64,000 nucleotides of DNA from Amblyornis subalaris (lineage: Eukaryota > Chordata > Aves > Passeriformes > Ptilonorhynchidae). Positions 1 to 12,600 of the stretch are shown piece by piece (position 1 is the stretch's first letter; each line of letters opens with the position of its first letter). Position numbers and translations under genes: made by a program. The stretch covers positions 183,941-247,940 of the forward strand of contig JACAXG010000025.1 in assembly GCA_018881555.1 (NCBI GenBank). The letters are read 5' to 3'. Below the pieces are notes generated by a model that did no database searches, was not told where the DNA came from, and saw only the letters and a list, made by a program, of their open reading frames with translations.

Positions 1-498
1 AGCCAGCTGATGGCAAGAAAGGAAGTGCTCAAAAGAAACCTCAAAATTAACTTACTTTAGGTAATTTCTTAGAGAACAATCCTATCTTAAACAGCACAGT
101 AATTGATGTCAACCCACAGCGTCAAAAAATTCTCAAGAGTAAATGGCAGAAAAAAGTAGTAGAATTTTTTATTTGCAGTCTCTCAACATTGACCCAGACA
201 TGACGAAAGACATTAATACCAATCTATATGTAGAAATGCCAGATTTTCCAATTTTAGTTTAATATATCCCGTGTGTTATGCATTTGGTTTGAATTTGCAG
301 AATTCTTGTGCTTATGCCCATGCTGCGCATGGCTTCCTCAGTGTTAGTTAATGCCTAGTTTTCAGTGTTATTTACCTTGAGCAAAGAGAATAAAAGCTTG
401 ATCACCAACAGTTTGTTACTCTTAACCTTTCAAATGTAGCTAATCTTTTCCTCATGTTAGTCTTTTAAGGAAATAAATTATTTTCTTTTTTGCTTTAG

Positions 499-605
499 TT
501 GGGCTGGATAACGTGCTTACCGACCGCCGCTTCATAATTCTTCTTACCACCATCATCTTTACCTTACCTTTATCTTTACATCGAGACATAGCAAAATTGG
601 GAAAG
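499..605 (+). CDS. SLC38A11: SLC38A11 exon (first one in window)
   Basis: The acceptor TTTTTTGCTTTAG ends at 498. The first two bases complete a codon split with an upstream exon. The reading is then GLDNVLTDRRFIILLTTIIF followed by TLPLSLHRDIAKLGK, and the exon ends exactly at a codon before the donor GTAAAT at 606. The segment holds one transmembrane helix and the short loop with the conserved FTLPLSL and IAKLGK motifs. The following intron is only 162 bp. Confidence 0.93.
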
Positions 606-3600
606 GTAAATCATAACAGCAATTGATTTTCAGTTTATTGTTCTGTATGCCATTAGAAAATAAATGCCAGTCATAACTTAAGGTAAATAATTAACAAGTG
701 CATTGTGCTGCTAAAAGAACAATCTTTCAGCAGCTTACTGACTGAAGCCATGTTATTAACTTTACAGATATCTCTTCTTTCTCTGATTCTAAACATTGTC
801 ATCCTAATTATTGTGATGGAGAGAACAGTAACCTTCAGTCCACAAGTGTGAGTATTTTTACCACAAAGTGAATTTTTCATCATATATGATTTGTTATTTC
901 ACTATTGCATATATCTGGATAGTTTTAAAACATGCCTGTTTTAGACAGGCAGATAATTGAAAAATCTCTATCAACAGCAATACAAAACGAACAGCTAAAT
1001 ATACGTCATTTTTTCTTCTATTGCATATAAGCAAATTTAGAAAAAGTCTCAAAACCCCTACAGATTAATTGGAAATTATGGATGATATGACTAACAGCAG
1101 GTGGGTCCTGAATGGGCATGTGAGGTTGCCTGTCATGTGAGAATATTTTTTTAATTTGTCCATTATTGTCAGATGGCCTATATTTTCAATCTTAAAATAG
1201 CTAGTATCTTATAAATATTTCTTTTTCTGATAATGTAATAATTTCATAATAAAAATCAAACTCAAATACTTAAAATTTTAAAAAGATAACACAATAATAA
1301 AATCTTTATTCTGTCATTTGAGAAAACAGCAATATAAGCATGCAAAACTTTTACAGCACTCATACTCTGGAAGTCCAATGTTTAACATTGGACATTGGAG
1401 TCTTCTAGACAATATAGTACACATAAGTATGTGTTGTGACAGTATTTTTATAATTATNTTGCAAGAAAGTGTTATAAATCTATTCTTCTTCCTTAATGAC
1501 CTAGAATGGCTGTCTTTTTCTTCATCCTTTAAGTGTGACGATATATTAATAAAGATGACAAATTCCATTTCTGAATGTGCTTTTTTATTTATTGGAACAG
1601 GTTTATATCATGGTACTTATGTTTCTCTGAGTAGATTCTTCCACCAGAATTGTTTCAGCAATGTTATGCATAATTGTTCATTTGTATTACTGCTGTGATA
1701 CGTGGGTTAATTGCATGGTATTCAGGTTTAATGCTAGGAAGATGCCTAGAATAGCAGTTTCTAAAGTCGTACCAGATGATGTTGTCTATCATCCACAAAA
1801 TGACTCAGAACAGTGTGGAACTTCCCTCCCTACCATCTTTCTGAGGCAGCACGTTTTTCACATTGTATGTAAAGGTATTTGAAAGGTTAATCTCAAAATC
1901 CCCTGTCAAAAAAGGAAGAAGCTATATATAATAGTTACTGATGACCTTGTTACTATGGTAACATTTCTTCTGCACAGTTGTGATGCACTGAAAAATATGG
2001 AATGCATGGGTTTATTTCTTCTTGCAATACATGCTGTTGGATTTTGAGTGATCCTTGAAGCTTTACTTTTTAATTCTTTAAAGACTTCCATTTCTGCCTT
2101 TACACTTCTTGTTTTCAGAAATGCATCTAGCAAGTTGATAAACAGTTGGTAAATTTTTTTTTGCTCACCAACATTCTGCTAATGTCTATTTTTGCTATTT
2201 TTACTATTTTTGCTGTTTTTATTTTACAGTTAGGCATAGACATATACTTTAATTGTTAAAACTCTCTTCTAATATTTTGTTAGTGGTATAATGGTATGAC
2301 ATCTCTTTTGGGGTTTTTTTTGCAATGACAATAAAGAATACTGTTATATTTTAATATGGGTCCCATCATATTCCAAGTGAAACAAGCGAATTAACACATT
2401 TATTGGGAATCCTTATTAAAATACAATAGAAGTTGGAGTTCCCCAAAAGATTTTTAAAAATCATGATTATGAAAACACAGTCCTTGTATCTGTCATATAG
2501 GAAAAGAATTTGTATAATCCTGGATAAAGGCTTGATGGGGCTAAGAATTTTTAATCCCTACAATTTTTATAGGCAGAACTGATTATGTGCCTGCCATTGA
2601 TGACAGGTGATTGCCAAGAACAAACTAGACAATTTCATGGTTTCCCATTCCAGTTCTTAACTAGCCTTTTCTTATGAATTTTTCCTAAATGTGTGTTACT
2701 CCATTTCATGTTGGTTGCTTCTTGGCCTAACCACAGTGGATGTGGACAGCAAACTATTCTTTTTCAAGTGCTTGAAAAACACCTGTAATTTGTCCCCCTT
2801 TGGAGCTCCTTTCTATAGGCTAAACAAACACAGTTCCTTTAGGGTTTCTCTTCTTGTCATTTCATGTGCTTCTAATCATGCTCAATGGCTGCCTTAAGTT
2901 TTCTGCAAATTAAAGTGAAATCATGGTGCCCCACCTGCCTGGGGTATTCCCTCTGAGGAGCAGAGAAGAAGGATTGATGTATCTTAAATGCAAAGTGTTT
3001 TAAGGTCCCTTTCAACTGTATCCTTTGGGGATTACCATGCTTCTGTTCATGTAACCTAGTTTGATGTTTGCCCCTTCGGAAAATAGCATGACATCGTGGA
3101 TGTGCCTTGAGTTTGCAGTCTAGTAGAAATACCAAGCAAGAGATACTCTGCAGAACTGTTTGCTGGTGAATTTTCATTTCTTTTATACTGTTCTCCTGAA
3201 GTTTGGGATTTTTTGTTTGTTTGTGCTCTCCACCTTGTTCTTGTGAAGCCTTTTTTTGCTCTGCATGACTGTAGAATTTGTCATTACAGAACTGAATGCT
3301 AGTTTATCAGATGATCTCTTCATTTAAAACATATTTATGATTTTTCTTTTTTCATCCCATTCTCTAGCATGATTGTGTTAACTGCACATTTCATGCTTTC
3401 CGTTAAGAATGCTTTTTGCTTTTGTTCCATCGTTCAAGTTACTGGTCAGTATGTTCGAAAGTACTAGACTCAGATCAGGTTCCACTGGCATCCTGTTTGG
3501 ATATCTTCCCAATTTGATGATTACTTTCTGAATAGTAATCAATTTTCATTTACCTTTAGATTTTTCAAAGTGAAGACTGCTTCCCTTTGAGAGGTACAAG

Positions 3601-6600
3601 AACATTATCTGGAAATGATAAAACATTTTTTACTTAAATGCACTCCATGCTCTAGTTGAAAATTAAATCTATTATTTGGACAACAAAGCAATAAAGGATA
3701 TTTTCTGCAATAATCTGAAACTTTCTGCAATGTTTTAGACCATCAGAGAAACAACAATATTATTACTGTTTCTAGTGACTTGATTTGCTTGAAGCTATTG
3801 GCTGAAAAACAGGAATTGCAAGTTTTTGAAGCGTTGCTTTTATTTTTTTTTTCCTTAATTTGCTTTGGGAGTGGAGGAGGTTGTCTAGGGACATGTTAGG
3901 AATGTTATTGTCATGTTAGTTCTCATGAGAAAAACAAAATATATTTAAGATGCGAGATTACTTGGTTTAATTTATTTCCTCTTATGACAAATATAAAACT
4001 GAGGTACTTTTTTTTTCAGTTTTGTGTTGATTACTATCCTCTGTACGATTATTGTTACCTGAGTGACATAATAAACCTGCAGATAAAATCTCATGTTCTG
4101 AATTATTGAGAGTTCACTCTCAGTATTTTACGATGTTGGATAAAAATACATTTTGGTGGCTTGATCTTTATTCCCCCCTGCTTATAGCTGGGTATTTCCA
4201 GCTATATATGTGATCAAAAACAATAGGTAAGAATTAACTCGAACTGTAAATGTGCAGTATGTTAATACTGCAAAGAATAACTTCATGCTTCAAAGCTGAA
4301 ACTGACATTCATTGCTGTAGAAAGAAATATTTTATGTAGCTTATAATGATAGATCATTTTAATTTAATTTGGTGTTCTTTTGCAAAGAATGTTATGATGT
4401 CAGTGTCTCCATAATACATAAATGTCTATGAAAAACTTCAAGAGCATCTGCTATACATAAAGAGGATGTGAGAATTACTCAACTGGAAGCTGATCACAGG
4501 GATAAAACACCAAGTGCTCAGGAAAAGCACTTGAAAGGAGAAAGTTGATTCTTTCCGTCATATGAAAAAAAATCCAGCAGTAAGCAAAGATAAACTTTAA
4601 TGTGTGATGAAATTAAAAACAACCTACTAAGCCACTTTACTTACAAAACTATTAAGTAATTCATTAAGGAAGAAAGAAGAGTTAAAGTAGCTGCAACTAA
4701 GTGAGGCTGACATAATAGCTTTGCTTGTCTATGTTCTTTCACAAGATGACTTTGATTAATATCAAATCCAAGGCTAAGGTGAGCCATACTCATTTTCTTT
4801 CCATTATATTGATCGAAATTATATTCAGCATCTATAAACTTTTCAGTATCTTTAAACTTCTAAAGTTTTAAAAGAACTTTAAAAGTTTTTTACCTTAGAA
4901 GAGAATTAAATTGAAATTTTACAGTTAATTTCCTAAATGTTTTAATCATTGAATTAAGCCTGAATGAATCTGTGAGATGCCTTTAGATTATATTGTTAAC
5001 TGCTAATTTGCATCTGAACTTGGCAGTTTGTCCCTGATCTTCAGTCCAAAACAATGGAAGTCTTTTGGTCATCCCAACATNTAGCTCCCCTGTCAAAAAT
5101 ATTACTTTATTCCTCTCTAGAAATTACCTTTCAAGTTTCATAGCCACAAGCTGGGTTGACATGAGGGATATATGTTTCTCTTGCCTTCCATGAAGATGTT
5201 TTGCTTCTCATGCACTCTTCTGCCTTATTATATTTGGCAGCATTTCTACATAAATGACAGAAAATATTTTTGTATAGCATGGATCTTAAGATGGGAAATA
5301 TTATCCTGTAAGTGTTTTTACAAGAAGTAGAAGATAGGCTGTTTTAGACTGCCAAACACATTTGCCCCTCTCTTATGATCTGGACGGGGAATGCCTTTTA
5401 CCCTGTTAGGATGTCTTAACCTTTTGTTAAACCTTAACATTTGTTCTCTTCAATTTTCCCATTCTTATGTAGATAAACATGAATATTTTCAAAACTTTTT
5501 AAAACTGTTAGTATGTTTAGTATGGTATACTTTCACTTACATATACTGAAGACTGAGTAGAGTCTTATTTTCTTAACGTCTAGGTCTTCTTCAGTGCTAG
5601 GCCTCACTACCTTCAGTCTGTCTTGCTTTTGTCTTAGTTTCACCTGAGACTTTTTCNCGTCTAGGAACTCCCTTAGATTGTCTTTTTGCTCAATCTTTTA
5701 TTATTTTGTTCCAAGAATCACAGTTATATTACATCTCAGGTTTTACTTTGTGTTCAGCTTCTACTATATATGATGAAACAGTACAGCTGGCAGCAAGTAT
5801 ATTTAGTATCAAAAATGTATTTCTTCTCTTACCTTTCATTGTTTCATCGGACTAATCTCCTCTGGCATGAAAAAACTTCCTGTTCATGCTGGCATAGACT
5901 ATGCTTTTGTACACTGAGTGAGGAGCAGAGAGCTAGCTGGTTTTGTCCTTCATAGATTTTCACAGCTAATGCTCTTCTTGTATAAGCAGCAGTTAAAGTC
6001 TTTCCCTAATAACCCCTAACAAGAATGTAGGTCAGAACAAAGGTCCTCTCAAAAAAAAAAAAAAAAATCCATCTTACACAGTAGCAGAATTGAAAAACCA
6101 CAACAGGTGTAATGTTCTCCCGTATTCTTGTGATACTCTTTCAGTGTGTGTATGCATCTGCCTACGTAGATGCCTATATTTATATCAATGTGGGTATGTT
6201 TACCTTGACAGATGATGTTTCCATGAGATGCCCTTTGGCTTGTGAGTGTTTTTGTGTGATAGTTCATTGTATGGCTCTTCCATAACTAACACCTACTGTT
6301 TCCTGACACAATTTTCTTTTTCTGAGAAGTTGTTCTATGAAGTTTTATTTTATTTAGACACTTTCATGTCACCTGCACTCTTTCCCAGGAGCTTTTCTTA
6401 AGTCTCTATGTTCTGCAGACTGAACTTGGGGTAATTTCTTACAGATGTAATCAGAACTCTAGAGCTGTTGACTCTTAGTTCCAAACACTCAGAAATGAAA
6501 TTTCTTACTGTGTGCTTTCACTGTATGAGATCCCTCTATTGCCACAATATGAAAAAGTTCTTCAAAGCACATACAGCAGTATATGAGTTACTGCAGAAAA

Positions 6601-9600
6601 TAGTACGTCTGTACCAGCGTGCATTGTAGGACATCACAAGCTGCTGGTAGTGTTCAAATCAGGGATCTGAAATTCTTCCTCAATTCTGCAACTAGAATGG
6701 AAAGAATTTATCTTCTTAGGCTGCTAAATAAGCAGGATTTTGTTCTTTTGGATTTTCCTCCCCAAATAATACTCCTAATCTGTCATACATCCGTAAAGCA
6801 AAGCTGTGTCTTGGTCTGTTGCATATTGCTAGTGCATAAGCTAACACTGTGCAGGGGGAAAACTGGCTGCTGTGGTTTGTTTTTCTCGTTGATTATTTGG
6901 CCACTTTACTAAAAATGCTTCAACTGAAATTCATGTGCTTTCTCCATTCCCTTTTTTAAATCTGTATTTGTAGGGATTCATAGCTATGACATTGCGCAGG
7001 ATGTACCATTTTCACAAAAATTAAATGTATTTCGGGCAAAAGCATTCTCTATTTCTGTGCATTTAAAAATATTTTGTTTTATAAGGTATTAAATAATTTA
7101 ACTTAATTATTAACAGAAAAGGGTGAAAGAAATCTGATAAATTCTGCTGTCAAAGGATAATATAAAACAAATTTTTTTTTTGTATGTGTATTATCGAAGC
7201 TGACCTCTAGTGGTTACAGAATGGAACAAACATAGTGTTAGCTTTCTATATACTATTTTTATTTTGAATTATTATTGAAATTTTTCCAATCAGATGTGAA
7301 TGTTTTTCTGAAAAATAATACATTCAAAATTATTAATATTAATTTTCCAGAGACATTTGAAATCAGTGGCATCAAGTTAAGGGAGACTATATAAGGAGGT
7401 ATAGCAGCTATTGAGGGTCAGAANTCCTATTTCACAAGACAAATGCCAGATAGCTCTGTTTCATCTGTAGTATTTATTACATCTACATGCTAAGTTTTAG
7501 GATATGTAGGAGGGCCATATGCAGCTGCTTGAGGCTGAAGCAGTTCAAGACAATGTACTGCATCTGAGGACAAAAAAAATGAATTTGATTTTATGCTCAG
7601 GTTCTATTCACTTCGAAGTTAAACTTAGCAACCGCAGCTTAAAAGCTGGAAAGGTGCTCTAAGTCTGAACTGAATGTGCATTAGGTACTGTAAATCTTGG
7701 GTTTATTAACATGAAAAAGGGAGGACTGACTATTTGAACTCTCAAGAAATAGTAAGATATGAGTTCTGAAAGAGGAAACAGCAACTTTTATTTTTAGGGC
7801 TGGAGGTTTAATTTAAACATTTGAGAACAATGAAACCTGGCATAGCATACGCCACTATAGCTGTCAAAAGCAGCTAGTTATCACCAGAGAGTGGGAAAGA
7901 GAAAGCTGCCATTGTTGGCTTCACAGAACTGGCCTGAGTGCCATGCTGCTTCCAAGGGCAGTAGGAAAAGAGCAGCTAAGGCCTCAGGTGGCAGTAGCTT
8001 TCCCTCTAAATAAAAAGAGAGGAATCAAAGTTAGCAGCAGCAAACTTTCTAAGAGCAAGCTTCTCTGGATTGTTTTTCCTTGTCTGTGCTTTAATATTAC
8101 AAATTCAATGTTTAACTAGTTTGTGAATTTCAATTGATGTTGTTAGCAAATGGTATTTCTGGAAAAGGATGTTTTGTGTCCTTCCTCATTTCTTCATTTT
8201 GGTTCTTTATTCAGAGATGAAGTTCATGTAGTAAATGGTTTTTAACAAAGTTCTCTGATGGTTTTCTGTGGTCCTCCTCTAAGCATTGCAGTTAGTACAG
8301 GTCCAAATCTGTGGACGTATTTTAGACGAGGAGGAGGTGTGGGGAATATTAAATTCTNGTCTGATTATAAAAGTCTCCATGTACTCTCTTAGAATTTCTT
8401 CTGTCTTTTGGGAAGCAGCAGAATCTCTTTACTGTGAGGACCAGTTGGAACAGGTGTAAAGAAAGGCAAACTTTCTCACTTGATTTGTAGCCTAGTAAAA
8501 AGGTATCTTTGGACTGCATGGATTATCTGTGTGAATTCAAAGGTAGGAATTGCCTCTAAATAGAGGACATTTTCAGTTGAGATAACCTTAGTCTGAAACA
8601 GTAACAGCTTTTACCTTTCGTGTTGCTGTTTCTTGGTATAGGCTGACTTGTAGAGTTTATTTACGAAACTGAAACAGGCTGACATTTTTGACTATAAAAA
8701 CTGGTTACAGAAACACTTGAATCAAAGCAAGGCAGGTGAGAAAGGTATCGCCTTAGTTTCAACTGGTTGATAAACACTGGGGCTGCTTCAGAGAGTTCTG
8801 GAGATCTGTCTAGCAGCAGTTCTGTATTACACCATATTATTTTATGTAGTTTTTAATAACTGACAATTGGAAAGAGGATAATCTATTGAAAAATTTTCTG
8901 TTTTAGACCCAAATCAGAAAACGCATGGATATTTGCAAAACCAAATGCAGTACAAGCCATTGGGGTGATGTCATTTGGTAAGTGATTTTTTCTGTTTTTT
9001 TTCAATATTAAGATCAACTGTGAGAAATTATTTAATATTTTGAACCAAGAAATTGAATTTTTTATTGTGTTTTTCTTTAATATTTATGTTAAGCTGGTGT
9101 AGGAAAAAAAAAAAATTGACTAGCAATCCATATGAATGTTAATGTGTAAGACTAACCTCATCCATTGTTCATCTGGCCCTAGAGGCCATTGCCACTGTAG
9201 CAGAGACAGTGTGCATGTGAATCCAGCACAACAGTGCAGGTCATCCTGCCTCAATGGGTTAGTCTAACTGATACAATGAGGAGGCTGTGATCGTTCTGAA
9301 TTCCCTTGGATAAACTCCAACAGAAGAGTCCTCATTCTGAAATTTTTCCTGCTGGCAGGATCTGGTATATTATTTCTTGTTAACATTGTAATAATCTGAG
9401 GCCTCCCAGTGCTTGCTGCTGCCTAACGTGGGTGCCATGGGAAGTCTGAAAGTAGCAAATAGCTCTGTAGATTTTGAAAAAAATTTCTCAAATCTGTTGT
9501 TGGGTTCTTAGGCAAAAGAAGAGCAGGAAGAGGAAATAGCTATGGAATGGAGATGTGGAGGGTGGGAAACGGCATAGCGTTTAAGGGTAATGTAATCAGA

Positions 9601-12600
9601 ATCATCTTGGTGTGAATATAAACCTTCATCAAATCAACTAAGGAAGCAAAAGTTCAAGCCATTTAGCTTTTCCACTCATTGCAGGATTAATGCTTGTATT
9701 TAATAATGAGTGGATTCAAACTGTGCTGTGTCTATGCATTTATGCATGAAATCATACATTTGCTTTAACTTCCATGTGTGTTTCAGCATTCATCTGCAAC
9801 CATAACAGCTTTTTAATATATGGGTCTCTGGAAGAACCCACTTTAAAGAACTGGTCTCAAGTCACACACGTGTCTGTCTCACTCGCTCTTCTAATCAGTG
9901 TAGTGTTCGCTGCATGTGGATACATGACTTTTACTGGATACACAGAAGGTAAACTGCTCGATCCCTCAACTTTGGTGCTTGCTTAATAATCCTTAAATTT
10001 CTGCCCTACTGTTTGACTTTTTCTGTAAACATCTTAGTGACTGTAAAAATGCAAAAATCATAGTATGTTTGGACAGAAATAGGACATTCCTCAGTTACCT
10101 GACAACCAAAAAGGGATACAAAAAGGTCAGCTACATGCTAATAGGTGTCAGATTCCCAAATATAAGTCTCACTGGTGAAAGACCCATTTGAATACTTCTG
10201 TAATCAAAACACGTCGAGGACTAAACATCTATGATTTAGCCACATGGCCCAGCAGCAGAGAGCAATAAGAACAAAAATTGCCTTGATTTTTCTACAGGGT
10301 ATCTGGTATATATTTCTGGACATTTTCTTACACTTTTTTCCTGTCTGTGCTAATATAGCATCCTAGACTTAGAGATATTTCCTATCTTTGCAACAGCTGT
10401 TCTGGTGTAATTTATCGTACTGTCCCCTGTGAGTGTATGAATATACATAAATACATATAATCAATGTTGCATCATGCTATTTAACATACCTTTTTACTTC
10501 AACAAAATGATGTTCATAAAAACAAGACACAAATTAGTTGAGTGCATTACTTTCTTCAGGAAAAATACACATTTCATAAGCAAGCAGATTGTCTGTTATT
10601 TAATAGTGACATTCTAGATTGTAGGAGAAGACTTCCAAGCTTTCTCCTTTTCTGATGAGCAGCAGCATGTAGTTGAGATCAGAGGAATCGTAGGATGGGG
10701 GCTCCTGGTTTATCTGTCCTTTTTTCCTGCCTCCAGTGCTTAGTCCAGCAGAGTAAGTTACTGTCCCAGATGTACTGTAGCTGGTCTGAGTGTGGACTGG
10801 CTGAGACATTTCAGGCATACAAAGCTCTGCCTGCAGCTCTCCCTCAGCATATGACTCTCTGTAAGCAGCTTTCATCTCATCTTCTGTCTCCCCTGTCAAA
10901 ACATTTTGGCTGTTTTCTCTAAAGTATACCTTACTGCTTCTTCAGTGCCATTGTGATCCTAAAAGTAGTAAATCATGAGACAGTATCATAATCAGATAAA
11001 AAAGACCTGATAGATCATCTGATCACTGTCTTGCTCTTTCTCTTGTGCTTCAGAGGTAGTTAATACTGATTCTTTGTGGTAAATGCCAAGAAAAGTGATT
11101 TGAAATCTCTAGTGATGCTTTTGTTGTTGGATATAAGATGATTTGCTAGATAATAATTCATGTGTTTATAATGGGCTTTTAGAGTCAGAATATTTTAAAT
11201 TCTTCACTACAGCTTATGAGCTATGATTAGATACTATCAGGGAAATGCAGTTCTCCAGAGGTAACTCCCTCACCTTTTTTTGTGTAATTGTTGTTCTAGG
11301 AGTTACATTTTTAGAGAAAATTTATCTTTTACACATAAGCTTTCTTTCTGAATCTGTCACATATTTATTTAAACAAACACCAGCATCTCATACAAAATCT
11401 ATGTTAAGGGGAAGATAACAGATGACAAACTCTGATATGTATATTTTAAAATATTTTTTGAAGATAAATGCTACTTGAGAGAAAAACACTGCTACAAGCA
11501 GGGTAAGCTGAAAGTTTCTCCTGGATGTAACTTGTGACTGTAACTACAGTTTCTTGCTACATGTAAGGAGGGGGAATCAGAAAATCTCAATTACTCCAGT
11601 AACTCCAGTAACCTGCACTTCAAGTTGCAAATATAAGCACATGATGTGAAGTTCAAACTAATTGATGTTTTGCTATACCCTAGGAGATATATTTGAAAAC
11701 TACTGTAGAGATGACAACCTTGTTACATTTGGAAGGTTTTGTTATGGAATTACTGTAATTCTGACCTTCCCCCTTGAATGTTTTGTGACCAGAGAGGTAA
11801 GAATTTATTACATTTTCTCTTTAACACTATTGTTATATATTAATAATATTCTCACATAATTAATACATATCTTAGCTGAAGTCTATGGTTAGTCTGTAAT
11901 AAATATCAGTGTATTTTGTCCTGCTACGTGTAATGAGTATGGGGGACTAGTTGTACTGTGTAGACACTGGCCATATAATGTTGTTTTACATTTATTATAA
12001 TATTACCATTATATTAAAAATTACTTAATAATATCAGAACTGCTTAAAGTTCCATGTTTGGTGTAAATGCCACTGTGTTGAGAATAGCCAAAAATAGCGT
12101 ACTTTTCATGCTTAATAGTTTTGCTTTTTAGAAGCATCTCCATCTAGGAAATCCATCTCTTCAGTAAATACTTGTAAGTGGGTTTATTCTGTAGTGGGAA
12201 AATGAGACGAGAGTAAATCCTAAAATCCTACAGGTATAACTAAGTCAGTCTGGCAAGTGTTCTGCAATTTTAGGAATGATTGTTAGGAGATAGTTTTGGA
12301 AGCAGATGAGGATGTTTTCTTGAAGCGAGGTAAGTAAAATTCAGCCAGTGTATTCTCACCCATTCTTTTAGTTTCCTAAGGCTGGAAGATTTGCAGTAAG
12401 CTGTTTGATAACATAAGGAGAAAAATCAAGGTTTAAAATTGTGGTTCTGTTTCAGGTGATTGCCAATGTGTTCTTCCATGGGAACCTCTCAACAGTTTTC
12501 CATGTTGTTGTGACAGTTGTTATCATTGCTGTGGCGACTGGTGTATCATTAGTGTATGATTGCCTTGGAATGGTTTTAGAGCTGAATGTAAGTGAACCTG

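Noticed and set aside
1..498. Possible additional upstream SLC38A11 exon
   Set aside because: No frame matching the preceding conserved region is present; the sequence reads as intron.
1314..1698. Opposed 84- and 126-codon open frames
   Set aside because: They overlap on opposite strands in AT-rich intron around a palindrome, with no homology I recognise and no splice support.
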